The notes under the pieces: model-generated
Told to the model about the DNA's origin: nothing
Databases searched by the model: none
The model's input: the letters and a program-made list of their open reading frames with translations, nothing else
Part shown: piece after piece, positions 1 to 12,071 of the stretch
Layout of the letters: the number at the start of each line of letters is the position of its first letter
Position numbering within the stretch: the first letter of the stretch is position 1
Translations under genes and position numbers: made by a program
Assembly (NCBI GenBank): GCA_030248295.1
Contig: JASANH010000209.1
Location: 496,001-560,000, forward strand
Reading direction: 5' to 3'
DNA length: 64,000 bases
Source of the DNA: Mesodorylaimus sp. YZB2_4
Taxonomy: Eukaryota > Nematoda > Enoplea > Dorylaimida > Dorylaimidae

Positions 1-110
1 GGTTGAATTGGGCTGTGTCAGCTAAATTTTGGGTCGGGTCAGGTCAAAACTGGGTCGGGTCACTTTTTTTAAAGATCGGGTCAGACAGGTCAAAGAAACC
101 ACAATTTTGA
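1..110. repeat. GGGTC-rich degenerate repeat block, copy 1
   Basis: The window opens in a block made of irregular repeats of GGGTCGGGTCAGGTCA. It contains the string GTCAGCTAAATTT, which recurs in a related block at 3345-3420. Blocks of this kind look like the subterminal arrays of the hAT-like elements elsewhere in the window, but the outer end lies beyond base 1, so no terminal inverted repeat can be shown here. Confidence 0.6.
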
Positions 111-2370
111 AACGATGTCATATCTGGGCAACTGCAGGATTTGCATAAAGCCTTGCATTCCCATGTTTTCATTTCGCGCAGCTTCCAAGAATGTCAGATT
201 AATTTTAAGATGTGACTTTGACCAAAGTTTTTGCGCAAGGGTCTATTTCTAAGTAAGTCTCATGAACAGTTCTTAGCAAATCTGATATGTGTTGGGACTA
301 GTCATAGTCTAAGAAGGAATTAATACTTTTGAACAGTTCATAGGAGTATACAATCACATTTGATTCCGAAATATGACTAGTAGTTTCTCGGGCATACCTG
401 GCTTGGAAAGCCAGGTGTTCAGTCTGCGTCAAAACACCAACTCTGCGCTAATAATATTCCCTTGACCACCATTCGCGTTACCATTGCAATTTTAATTGTG
501 TGCAAAAGTCACAGGTACTTTTTATGCAGATTCCTCCTGCTAAAAACTATCGAACAGACCCTAGTCGCTTGCAGACCTACTACTGCATTGTGAAGGTATT
601 TTTCAGTTATTCGAGCACTGTTGTGGGAAATATGAAGGAACGCTGTTTTTAAAGGATTTACTAGGAGAAAATTGGGGGTGCGTATAATAAGTTGTCTCCA
701 CCTCATGTTTTTTCACACAGGCACCTTTTTAGTACATTTTTAGAGGATTTGTGCAAGGTTTTTACCCCAAGGATCTTCAGCTTCTTTTAACAAATTTGGG
801 TCAACCCGACTCGGATCGGGTCTGGGGTCTACCTCACTGATCAGGGCCGAGCGAGACCCAGAGGCCGAGCTGACTTTGTTCATCTGTCGTGCAGGACTCA
901 GGATTCTTTGTGGGCAGCACACAAGATTTGCATGACGTTCTAGTTGTGCGAGCGAGAGAATTTTCGAGGTGCATGCTCTAATGTACTGCACTACGTACAG
1001 GGCTCACCCACAAACTCAACCTATTTGTAGTCGGGTCGGATTACTCACGACGTCAGTCTAGACCCACTACGACGGGCGGCGCCAGTCTGGCGGGGAGGCC
1101 CATGGCCGCGCGAAACACAAAACTAGTAACGAGAGCGCGCCTGAAAACAGGTGTCTTGTATGCTGGGCGGCGTTTGTTTGAATTCCTAGCGCCAGATGTC
1201 TGATACCTTTTTTGAGTGAGGCCTTCTACAGTAGATAGCCGCATGACATCGAGAAGACCATCTGCACATTGATAAATGCAGAAAAGCTAATTTTCTTGAA
1301 CCCAGCTGGGTTTTGCTTAGTGAATTTGTCTTATTGCACATCCACAAAGCAGGCTGAACTGTCCTTTGCGAACTTTAGCTACGGTACCTGCATTGGATAA
1401 GTCGTGGTATACCAAAATCATGAAAACTCTATTTATCGTGGCAATAATTTTATAACTCTTAGTTCGCGAAAGCAAACATGGCGACACTGATGAGAAAACT
1501 GAGCTGCTTACAGAACCGGATGCCAGCATTAATATTGACATGGACACAAGCATGGATGCAGACATGAACATACCAGAAGTCCATGTCCAGTTAAACACAG
1601 ATTTGGATTCGAATGATGGAATGGATGACAGATTAGCGTCAAAACGCACTCAAAAACTTCCATGTGAATGGGATCACGCAGAATACGCTTAATTTCTTCC
1701 GCGATTGCGCGCTGATCCCGGTGCAACTGAAAGGAATGAAGGCCACTCAGGATCATCAGTGCCTTGCGCTAGCAGTGCAACAGAAGCCTCAGTTCAATGC
1801 TCGAAAGTTCATGAGGGAAAAAACATTTGCGTCCTGAATTTCACAAAGATGCAGTGGCACCAATCAAGAAATTCGATAGCCCTGATGCACAACTCAGGCA
1901 AGCAGTGATCAATGCAAATCTGGTTTGTTCCGCCTTTAGCACCCATCCTGTCGCGGCTACAGCTGCAGCGTTAGCCGCAACACTGTTAGTGATATCGTCA
2001 AGGGCACTTCAGGAGCTGCAAGCGATTTTGCGACGAAGTCCAAAATGTCGGTACCAGAGAAGTCGCCAGCGGATGCGCCAACTCCCCTGAAAAGACGCGG
2101 GAAGGCTGATGGACAGCTGAGGCAAGTGGTGATCAACGTCCATCTCTCTTTCTCCATGCGTAGCACTAAGCCTGGGGGAGCAACAGCAGCGGCATGTAAG
2201 CACTCCAATGTTTAAAAACGCTCTTTCACAGCCAGATAGGTCACACTAAAACGATTCTTTTCGAGTAGCCGTGGTATATAAAATATTGTGGTCCACCACA
2301 ATAGCTCGCCCTAAAAGGTCAGTAGTAGGCACGATCACGCTCAGGTGCAATTAGCTACCACCGATCTCAA

Positions 2371-2392
2371 CCCCCCGCCCCCCCCCCCCCCC
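2371..2392. repeat. Poly-C tract
   Basis: Six C, one G, then fifteen C. It is one of five C or G homopolymer tracts of 13 or more bases in the window; the G-rich strand could form quadruplex structures. Confidence 0.95.
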
Positions 2393-2527
2393 GTGGCCTC
2401 GTTCATTTGAACCCTATGCGCACTGTTCAAACAACCTGATTTGGAAATGGCATTATTGGAGTCATCGAGCGTGACAGTGATAGCCTTGCGTACCGTATCT
2501 CCCTTCCAGCCACGTATCTCCTTTAGA

Positions 2528-3122
2528 AATGATCAATTTGTCAGACTACGGCCAGTCCCACCCATTCATCAGAGTCGCTAAGAATATTAATGAGAACTCT
2601 CACACATGGACCCTTGCCAAGGCTATCACTGCCACGCTCGATGACTCCAATAATGCCATTTCTAAATCAGGTTGTTCGAACAGTGCGCATAAGGCCTCAA
2701 TACACGAGGTCACCGGGGGGAGTCAACGAGGCCACTTGTATTCTGTCAGAGTTTTTCACATTAATAAAATCGACACCCTATCCCTATTCTTGTCATTGCT
2801 TTGGCTCATACTGTATATCACTTGCGGTTGCAATTATGGCATTTCTACCACAGCTTTGCACCCGTCTCTTTCTAGAAAACCTACTTTATTGATTGAGTGA
2901 GCCAAGGGACTTTGCACACCCTCTGCAGCGCATTGATTTTTTACAGCTTTTGCATGAAACATCAGTGGAAAGGGTTTCATCTTTTCCCGCGCTTTTCAAA
3001 AATAACAACGCTACCTCTACATACCGCAACTCCTTAAAAATGATCAATGTGTCAGACTATGGTTAGTCCCACCCATTCATCAGAGTTGCTAAGAATATTA
3101 TGAGAACTCTCACACACGGACC
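2528..3122. repeat. Pair of about 83 bp direct repeats
   Basis: The segments 2528-2612 and 3040-3122 are about 90 percent identical by eye. Both contain CCCACCCATTCATCAGAGT followed by TGCTAAGAATATTA-like sequence and a run of ACACACGGA or ACACATGGA. The homology stops on both sides, which suggests two short interspersed repeat copies or the remains of one duplicated element. Confidence 0.7.
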
Positions 3123-3344
3123 ATATGCAGAAATTACCAAAAAATTAGTCATTGTCACATCTTACAATTTGGCTGACACTCTTGGAAGTTACGCAGAACG
3201 AGCTCGCGGGATGCAAGACTTTGTGCGTATTAAACAAATTCTGCAAATCCTGGAGTTGGACACACATGAAAAGGTATCTGTTACTGCTAATAGTGGTAAC
3301 TTGCAAAATTGCTGTATTTTTTACCCGTTTGACCCAATCTTTAG

Positions 3345-3425
3345 AAAAATGACCTGACCTGACCCGACCCGATCAAACTCCCAGATCGGGTCGGGTCAGC
3401 TAAATTTCGGTTGGGTGAAGTCTTT
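3345..3425. repeat. GGGTC-rich degenerate repeat block, copy 2
   Basis: This block carries ACCTGACCTGACCCGACC followed by the inverse GATCGGGTCGGGTCAGC, so it is a short imperfect inverted repeat. It shares GTCAGCTAAATTT with the block at 1-110. The two blocks may bound a 3.4 kb element, but no target duplication can be shown. Confidence 0.5.
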
Positions 3426-4809
3426 GGAACAAAAATTCACTGAAGGTAGGCATCTCTCGCCTATGCCTACGGCTCAAACATCAACCCGAGTGGCTGACGG
3501 TTTCCAGCCAGAGGTGAACGATTACTCTCTCCCACTCGCCAAGGCCTACCAGGCACGAGGGTTGTACCAAGCCACCAGAGAGTATCGATCTCACGACCAA
3601 CAGGGATGCTGGTTACAGGGTGTAACTGATGGAGATTTTGCACCAAGCCATTTCGCAGCCAGCCACGTCCATGAAAACCAGCCCTCTGCACTCAGTAAAC
3701 CCGTCACAGCGATGTTTCAGCCGCGATCAGATTAGAAGGCTACGATCAGTTGGCTGCTTTTCAACCCTGAAATGATACAAAAGCTCCTCTCTCTCCAGTG
3801 AAATGGACCACAGAGTCTAATCATCCACAGTAAAGAACCCAGACTTTAATTATCTTTAAATTTCTATTTAAATTCAATTTAAGGATTGAAAAAAATTTCA
3901 ATCCTGAAATTCTAAACCTTTGCAATGACTTTTATCAAAACGGTTGACCATTTGCGGCTGCACTGGATTCAACCTTGAACTAAAAGTTGGTCACTTTCGA
4001 CAAGCCCCACTGGAAACTCCGCTTGATTGCAGTGCCATTCTACACCCCTTTAGGCTTCCGTCGACCGGCCTCACACTATACATACTATAATCGTCACGGC
4101 GCTGAGCCCTTTTCGCCTTATTTCACATCACGCCATGCGCACACAGTCCTCGTATCTCGTATCTCATACCACACGCATTACACAAAATCTCTTCTACAGC
4201 CCGCACAAACATCTTTCACTGATCCAAAATGCCTACATCTCGTCACTCCCTAACGTTACTTCTAGAAAACCTCAGAATAATCCAACACAAAAAAGGCAAC
4301 CCAAACTCACCAAATTCTCAAAAAGAACAAACACAAAATATAAACAACGCATCATTAAGGCACACCATACAGATAACAGCACCCGGCATATGCTTGCTTA
4401 TTCTCACCCCGTCTTTCTCCATCCACCCCTTCTAACCCTCATCTCACACAACAATCGCAGATAAGTGAAATGACCAGACCTAATTAGGCCCCCTCAATAT
4501 CAAGTCATCCCTTCCTAACCACCATGCAACTTGACTAGGTGCCAACTCTGACCTCCACTGACCCTCACTAACCCACCCAGCCTCGACCAGAATTGGTCCC
4601 ATGGGCATCCCCAACTTAGTTACTAAAAGCTATCAAAGATCCCCTTACACCGCCCAAGCAAGTGCCCCCTCAGAATTCGACCCATACTCACACTTCCTTG
4701 GTACCCCACTTATCCACGATCTCCTACACACTTACCTTTCTCTATCCCCAACTTGATTAATGCACACTCTTCACACCCACCAACCCGCCTAGCCTTCGTT
4801 TCTTCCACA
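3426..4809. other. No supported gene
   Basis: Mostly unique-looking, C- and A-rich sequence downstream of the SWT1-like gene. The short frames here have no recognisable domain. The 3'UTR of the SWT1-like gene must lie in the upper part of this stretch, but I see no clear AATAAA signal on the minus strand. Confidence 0.4.
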
Positions 4810-7800
4810 TTACTGACCGAAAGATGACAAGAATTGTTGAATACGATTCGACACTGGCCCAATCGAAGACGTATATTTGCTATTCTTACGACAAATTCCA
4901 TCCAACAAACGATTTAAACGTTTCAAAATCGAAGCTCCAACTTGACTAAATCCTAAAAACGTACAAATTCTATTTTAAAACCAAACTCCAAACAAGTCAA
5001 CTTACCAAAAGTACCAGCATGGCGAACATCCTTGTACAACTGTTCCACACACTCCTTCGATTCGTTCGGACAAACGAAACCAAATACAGCGATCCAATGC
5101 CTGCAAAGTCAAACCAAGATGAGCCAACCCTTCTTTGCTCCGTTTTCCAAAGCTCAAGATTAGAAATTTTGAGCCAAAACATAAAAAGCCAACTCAGGTT
5201 CGACTCCCACTCAGCGTTAAAGTTTTTGATCATTAATGTTCTGTCTTGGCTTCAAAAAAATATTTTTATCCCACAAAAATTACTGCTGTCTCTCTTGCCA
5301 AACTTTGCATTGATCCAATATCCATGTCCCGCATGGACCACCAGACATCAAAGTTGATACTTACTGCGCCATCACATTGAGCACATCGGCCAAATTAGGC
5401 CACGGTGGTTTCACTTTCAACATCTCGATCCACATATCGTCGAATGCGGTTTTCATCTCGGCCTCGATCACCGCACACAACACGTCCTTGCATTGGTTCA
5501 GAATCTCGTCCAACTCAGCAGTCACCTGAAATACAAGTCTTACGTTGGCATTCTTGCGTGCGTGTGCGAGGAAGGCGCCCGCCTCCAAGGGCATCTCAGT
5601 GCTCTCAAAATGTCCTTTCAAGGCAAAAGCAGGGCCAACGGATGGAAAATGTCATTTCCAGGTGATACAGGGATCGTTCGGAATGGCTGTGGCTAGAACA
5701 TCATCGCCAAGGCATAATGCATATCTTCATTCAACCATGGTCAATGACCGCCTTTTAAAGGCAAACTGCACAGGGCCATACAGTAGGATGCACTGACGAT
5801 GGGCTGCACAGTGCCGATGTTCAGCTAATCGTCAGTGCATCCAACAGTAGTCTAAGCTGTGTACACGCAGAAGGCCGATGACCGTGACAAATGCGACACA
5901 GGTCATTTTGCGTGAATCAAAAAATAATCAAGAACTAGCAAAATCAGGATTCTGAAAAAGGGGAACTTGCATGCACATAAATGCAAATTTTCCCGCCTCT
6001 TTCAATTTAAATTTTTCATAGTTTTCATTAAGAACATAGGTTGACGGAGCCCGAGTTTTTCTGATTCCAACCTGTTAGCTTAAGGGTATGACTCAAACAT
6101 GCGAACAACGACAACTTACTGTACATTAATTTTGCCACCCTCGAGAGGGGGGGATAATAGTGTACCGAATGATGGTTGCTAGGCGGAACAGTACCTCCCC
6201 CACCCTTACCTTATTCCGATGACGACGTAGCCCGCTCTTATCACTGGCATCACTTCCCACAGGCGCAATGGTCGAAGCCTGACCATCCGACTGTTCCAAC
6301 GTCATCAGCGCATCCTCTGCCGACGAGGATAAATCTTCCACTGGTCGACAGAGAGTGGCTACTTCTCGTAAGCGATCCAAATAATTTTCCAATTCCTGAA
6401 AAAGTTTTAATCAATAATAAATGAGAATAAAAATCACTAAATTCTATTTTACTTTTTTATTTGCGCAAGCTTGTCCATTGATTCGTGCTTTGTTCAAAAG
6501 ATTTTTATCGTTCGTACACAATATGCTCGCCGATGCCCCCTCGTCATTAGTCGCTCCTAAAAAATACAGTCTACCACTAGCTCCACTGACCCACTGACTT
6601 CCATTCCGCTCACTTCGAGCACTAATTTCCAAGGCACATTTTAGAACACGATCGTCGTTGCAAGTCACTTCGAATCCACTAAGTTCATTCTGATCGGCGT
6701 AACTCGGCTGAAAGATCACCTTACTTCGAGGTCCTTTAGCTAATTGGTCCGACATCCAGCTTATAGCAGCTCGAGCATTTTCCGCCAGGCCATCGCGCTA
6801 AAAATTTTTTGAAAAATTTGAAGCGGGGGTACAACCTGCTTATACCATCAACAAATACATGGATTATATCCTTCTAATTTGTGAAAGCACTGAAACTCGT
6901 GAAATGAAACAGTAAGAGAACACTTACTGTAACCATATTTTACACACTTAGGAAAGCCACTCATGCCAGCCCTTTTACTTCTGTGCCATAGCTCCATTCA
7001 TTAGCGTCTGCTCGGGGGGGGGCGGCCGCCTGGGTTAAAACTGGTTGTCAAATATGTGTTCCTATGCCCTCGAGTTAGCTGTATGGTTCTAGGCTAGGGA
7101 TGAAGTATCACATGACATCTGCTTCGTATGTCAGACCAGAAGCACCAATCTTAACTTGATGTGTAAATTCGAGTTTCAGACAAATCCCATAAACTATCCG
7201 AAAACATATTTGACGCATACCCTACAGATAACCTGAAACATTGCTCTTGCCCGAAGCATATGTACGTACTATGCTCGATGAGGATACACTTTCAAATTTA
7301 ACGCGACAATACAAAAGATTCTTGCATGTATTGGATTTCAGTGACCTGTAAAGTAAAACTTTATAAATCTTACCGATTTTTTATTCTTCCGATCCATCTT
7401 TAAATAATCCAGTTCTTGTATGACTACGTAAGGCACTACGATACGAATAAATCCTAAAATGAAGACGTTTTTAATCAACTTCCTCTTCACGGAGAACACT
7501 TTTATCTGAAACCATATTTTACACACCCGATGCAAGAGAGCAATGCTTAGGTTCTGACATACCCATGATGGATCCCATATAAAAAAGAATCCCGTTACAA
7601 AGTTTAAAAAAATTTAGTTAGCGGCGCGCAGAGCTTTAGCCCTCTAAATCAGGATAAACTGATTTTCAAATCTTTCTAATCTCTGATTTTTGCTGAAGCA
7701 GATAATTTTCCTCGTCATTCTTCGCCTCATTCTTGTTTGCATGTCGTCTGCTTCTGAAAGCTGAAGGTGACAAAGTCATTCACTCAAAAAGGAGCTACAT

Positions 7801-8838
7801 TCTTGCATGGTGTGTAAAATATGGTTTCAGATAGATTTCTCAGCTTGAAGCTTAGAACTAAGAGTGTTCGATATTTTACGGACATACCGTTTTGAGATCG
7901 TTGATCAAGATCGTTGAGCATGAAGAGCAAGGATAGATCGCTGAGAAAAATATTTGTATCCATGACGATCACCATATTCCACATGATCATTTCCGATAAT
8001 ACTGCCGACCAATCGATTATCGGAGTGATCTATAAACAGAATCGCATCTGACTCACTCCTTTTCCCACTAGATCACTAGTTATCTCAAAATTTAGAACGA
8101 AAACATTAGCGAAGGAAAGCTTACCGTCTTCGAAAACTTTGCTTCATTATTTTTCCGTAATAAATTGACTTCTTCGACAATTTCGTCCACTTCCATTTCT
8201 TCTACGACATCCATCTCTTGTTCATTCTTCATTTCATACCGCGTACTAGCCGACGGTTGAATGGGTGACATGATTTGATCTTGACTGGGTGAAAACGACG
8301 TGTCCATCGGTATTGTATTCATGGGCAAGGATCCGAAGTTGCTAGAATGCGAATTATTTGGATTGGCAAGTTTAAAGCTAAAATTGACGGGTTCGGTTTG
8401 GAATGATTGATCGGAAGGTACATCGGGAATATTATCATCGAATCGAGCTCTTTTATCGCCCGATTGGTATTTGGCATTGTCGACGCTGATAGGATCCTTC
8501 GCGACTGACGGCAGCTTCCTTTTTGGCGGCACAGATCGTCTGATCGCAAGATTAATCGGCGGATCTTTGCAGGCCGGAGGAGGCGATATCGGCCGATTAA
8601 TCGATGGCGAGCTGCAGCCGTCCGGTTCATTGCTATCCGAAAAAGGTATTTTAGATTTTATTCCAGGCGGTGGAGACCAGCGAGATTCTTTTGTTTTAGT
8701 ATTGAAGTAAAATAGACGCCCTGGTTCTTGATTTTTCGATTTCTTGGCAATCCATTCATCTTTTACCTTTTCTTCAGCCGAAATATCGGATATAGGTAGT
8801 TTTTTTCGAAGTTTGATAACCTTTCTTGTCGTACTCAT
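4810..8838 (-). CDS. SWT1: SWT1-like RNA endonuclease (WW and PIN domains), 8 exons
   Basis: This gene encodes a predicted nuclear endoribonuclease of the Swt1 family, which in yeast destroys faulty pre-mRNP near nuclear pores and interacts genetically with TREX. Reading the minus strand, exons are 8838-8125, 8029-7888, 7453-7374, 6797-6453, 6395-6210, 5525-5365, 5100-5006 and 4952-4810. All seven introns have GT-AG ends, phases agree, and the total is 1866 nt (621 residues plus stop). Residues 29-57 form a WW domain (Trp29, Trp54, then Pro-Pro-Pro). The PIN domain starts in exon 2 (VIVMDTNIFLSDL) and continues through VPYVVIQELDYLK in exon 3 and NDDRVLKCAL and CTNDKNLLNKA in exon 4. Exons 5-8 form the C-terminal helical region; HWIAVFG in exon 7 matches my memory of the family. 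No frame lesion is seen. The splice sites are predictions without transcript support. Confidence 0.85.
5780..5849. repeat. 57 bp hairpin element in SWT1 intron 5
   Basis: Bases 5786-5800 and 5828-5842 form a perfect 15 bp inverted repeat (GGATGCACTGACGAT) around a 27 bp loop. The hexamer ACAGTA occurs just outside both arms (5780-5785 and 5844-5849), like a short target duplication. It may be a minute foldback insertion. Confidence 0.7.
7504..7832. mobile_element. 329 bp MITE-like inverted repeat in SWT1 intron 2
   Basis: Segments 7504-7537 and 7801-7832 are inverted copies about 34 bp long, differing only by a two-base indel; the arm contains GAAACCATATTTTACACAC. The same core recurs at 6930-6953 inside intron 3. 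No clear target duplication is visible. The element lies inside the intron between exons 2 and 3. Confidence 0.65.
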
Positions 8839-9442
8839 CGTAACTTTACATATTGTACGATAAATACACGATTTTGCAAAAGTATTGAATAAACAAATGT
8901 GTCGATTGGTCTGCAGAAAAAATCAAGAAAATACGGCAGTTGCCGCTCCTAGCAGACAATGCAGCACCTCCACTTAATTTGGCGGCATTTTCAAAATGAA
9001 GATTTTCTCCAAGTCTTTTTTCGAACGAGATGTAACAGCACAGCCCAGGATCGACCGTACCGCCGTCCCGGAGGGTGGTACAGTACGGTACGGGCACGGC
9101 ACTAAAAATAGGCCGGTCCGGCCGTACTAGGGTTCATAATATTTTGTGTGTAATTCAACGCTTCAGAGCGGCCAAAGAGAAAATGAATCTATCAGGTGTT
9201 GGTTTATAATCCCAAACTATTGTTAGATAATTGATTCCAAAAAAGTGACCAAAATTTGAAGTTTTTACTCGCAAAGCATCTTATTTTATTATCTGGATGC
9301 TAGTGGGCTGAGTTTGGGGCTGTGATCCTTATGAATTCTACTAAGTGTCGCTAAAAATTCTGCTTTCTTGAATTGAAATGTGGTCACTTATGGAGTCGCT
9401 GTTGCTGAATTTGAGGCGCTTGCCAGTGGGGGACAGTTCGCC
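8839..9442. other. SWT1 upstream region; no other gene
   Basis: This is the presumed promoter and 5'UTR region of the SWT1-like gene, followed by repeat sequence. Bases 9045-9110 contain a compact block of GTACGGTACGG and GGCCGGTCCGGCC motifs, similar in style to the other reiterated blocks in the window. I see no other gene. Confidence 0.4.
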
Positions 9443-11091
9443 TAGTGCGGGACAAAATTAATCAGACACCTGCAAAAAGTTGGGTATCGGCGCCATATCT
9501 GTGAACTTTTTCCTTATTCGTGCAACAAGAAGCAATAAGTAGGATATGGCTGGATAGAGAATTGTTTGCTTAACAAAGTCCATCAATCGAAATCCAGTTA
9601 TTTTTTACCATTAATCATTGAAACAAGAGAAAAAACGAGTGGCAACAATTAGTTCCAGGACAAAAATAGTCGCACAGCTACAGATTTCCTGGTTTTCCCT
9701 GTTGTCTGAGGCGTTATCTTCAGGTTTGGTTCCTGGTCTGAGGGTTTAAAAAGAGGTGCCTAAGGCGTAGGATATCAGTGTCTCTTTTTTCTACCATCGA
9801 AATGGCGACTCGAAAATCTCATTTGACTATTGGCCAACGGTCATTGGTAGTCGATCTCAAAAACCAAGGTCAATCGTTCGGACAAATCGTCAAAATCACG
9901 GGCTTCAAGCACTCCACCATCTTCTCGATCATCAAAAAATCGAAAATCTCCAAGACAGTCGAAGATTTGCCTGGTCGTGGTCGAAAACGCAAGACGACAC
10001 CCAGAATCGATCTCAAAATAGTGAAAAAAGTCAAGGCGAATCGGCGAATATCGGCGGTCCAAGTGGCCAGGGAACTCGAACAATTAAATAACATCACGAT
10101 TTTGCCCAAAACTGTTTGCCGACGTCTGCATGAGGCCGATTTCCGATCACGCGCTGCCCGCAAAAAACCATTTCTTTCTGCCCGACACATGAAAGCTCCT
10201 CTGCATTTCGCCCTGGAACACAGGAACAAGCCCTCGGAGTATTGGAGAAAGATCTTGTAGTCAGACGAGTCGAGATTCAATCTTGCATTATCGGATGGTC
10301 CAACCAGTGTGGCGGAAGGCAGGTGAAGCCTAAAAGGTGTACCCGTGGGACAGTCAAATTCGGTGGTGGCAATGTCATGGTTTGGGGATGCATGGCGTGC
10401 AATGGCAATGGCCGATTAAAGTTCATCGATGACCGAATGAATGCCGAGCACTATTGTCGCATTTTGGAAAACAATTTGTTCCAATCCGCTGATCAATTGC
10501 ACATGCCAACCGATTTCATCTTCCAGCAGGACAATTACCCCGAGCATACAGCGCGCAGAACCAACGATTGGCTCGACGAATTTGGTGTCCACTTGCTGGA
10601 ATGGCAAGCACAGAGTCCAGACCTCGATCCCATTTGTGGTATCTACTTGAAATCGAATTGGGCGATCGTCGATTCAAGACTAAAAATGAGTTGAAAGCTG
10701 CACTGACCAAAGCCTGGCAACGATTAAGCTTCCAAAAAATTCGCAATCTGGTCGATTCAATGCCGCCGCGGCTGGAAGCAGTCATCAAAGCAAAATGAGG
10801 TCCAATAAAGCACTGATCAATCGTCTGTGATCGATTTTGTGCAAAAAAGTTTCCGTGTGCGAATATTTTTGTCCCTTTACTTTTTTGGGTGATGCTTGGA
10901 AAAACGATTGGCAAACCGCCTTGTTTGGCTTTGATGAAAAACGAACTGATGTATCTTACTCAGCGATAAAAACTGAGTAAAACAAGCTACTAATCAGTTT
11001 CTAAACATAAGTAATAAATTAGCTAAAGCATCTCAAATGCTGCAGACCCCCATTTTTCTTATGTGTCCGATTATTTTTGTCCCTCGCTGTA
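9443..11091. mobile_element. Tc1/mariner element, IR/DR type, decayed
   Basis: The element is bounded by TA dinucleotides at 9443-9444 and 11090-11091. The outer ends share GGGACAAAA followed by TAATC(A/G)GACAC in inverted orientation. A second, inner inverted copy containing GGACAAAAATA lies about 210 bp inside each end (near 9657 on the left and 10855-10880 on the right). This is the arrangement known as IR/DR in Tc1-type elements. Length is about 1.65 kb, typical of the family. It encloses one decayed transposase. Confidence 0.85.
9802..10798 (+). pseudogene. Tc1-like transposase, inactive
   Basis: The first 153 codons from the ATG at 9802 give an N-terminal paired-type helix-turn-helix region (LTIGQRSLVVDLKNQG) and a GRGRKRKT linker. 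The frame then hits a TAG at 10258-10260, exactly where the family normally has Trp before SDES, which carries the first catalytic Asp. Later pieces lie in other frames: KFGGGNVMVWGC, the second Asp in FQQDNYPEHTA, and a C-terminal piece ending at 10798. At the SPDLDPI motif a small deletion and frameshift remove the expected third acidic residue. With a nonsense codon and at least two frame changes the gene cannot make active transposase. Confidence 0.85.
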
Positions 11092-12071
11092 CATGAAAGA
11101 CTAAAGTCATTGCCTTCAATTTTTCGAAAAGGGACCCAATATCTTAATTAAGTTCCAAACAGATGTTTTCTGCAATGTTTTCCCATCCATCCTAATTAAA
11201 AAATTTTTTGGCATCTTTGTTCAAGACATCGAAACAGGAAGCCTCTGGATCTTCAGTATGAGCATGAATCACCGCGCGTCGCGGCACATTCATACCATGG
11301 TGTCATATCATTGTTGCTGCAGATCATGAGTTCATATCTAGTATTTGAGCATATAGGTGCAGTAGCATGATGGAGCAAAATGATTTCTGGTATCTGCGAT
11401 ATCAAAGGAGACCGCTTTGAAGTCAAGTAATTTGGTATCTCGAACCAACGAAAGCGTGTGCATTGCAAAGGGTCACTCAGCAGACTATAAAATTCTCAAC
11501 TCTGCATTTCTTGTACACTCCTAGTATGAAAACGAGACCCAGCATCATCCAATATGGCTTCCCTCGTCTTGCAAAAATCTGCGACCACGCTAGCGATCTC
11601 ATGTTTGGAACAGAAAAGTCCCGTCAGTCGCCGCAGGATCCATTCTATGTCCATTATTGTCTCCCGAACCATCTTTCAAATGAGTCAGACAGACCATAAT
11701 CAGCCTTTTCACTGCGGATATGAATATATCGAACAAAGATTTTTGTGGTGGAATGTTCACTGAAAATGCAATTGTAATTGCTATTAAAAATAAATGCATG
11801 AAATTATCGGAGTGCGATCTTATAGTAGCACGCGATCGACTGGTCACACAAGCCGTCGTGATTACAATGATCGCAAGACACAAATATCAAGATGCGATCA
11901 AGAAGCAACTGCTAGCAAAAATTGACACCTTTACATTCAACGAACACAATAGAGAGCGAGTGCTTTTGCTTCAGGAGGAAAAAACCGCGCTAATCACAGA
12001 ACCTGAACGCCTTTCAGCGAATTCTTGCACTAGCCAGACGATTTCCGCGACTTATTGATAAGTTTCTTTAA
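11092..12071. other. No supported gene; 3' flank of gene A
   Basis: A 112-codon plus-strand frame at 11720-12058 has no recognisable domain and overlaps the 3' flank of gene A. I do not call it a gene. The bases just below 12071 resemble the 3' flanks of the other family members (GTGCAAGAAT on the minus strand). Confidence 0.4.

Larger units (their letters stand above)
111..3344. other. No supported gene; degenerate repeats
   Basis: I see no convincing gene here. Short reading frames exist on both strands without recognisable domains. The minus-strand frame at 740-991 contains a Ser-rich peptide (KVSSASGSRSALIS) that recurs in similar form on the plus strand near 25640-25690, so this is probably a decayed dispersed repeat. 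Two similar stretches starting at about 1894 and 2117 share the string GGCAAGTGGTGATCAA with differences. Confidence 0.5.

Noticed and set aside
11720-12058. 112-codon plus-strand frame next to gene A
   Set aside because: No recognisable domain, and its last part overlaps the conserved 3' flank of the vWA-like family.
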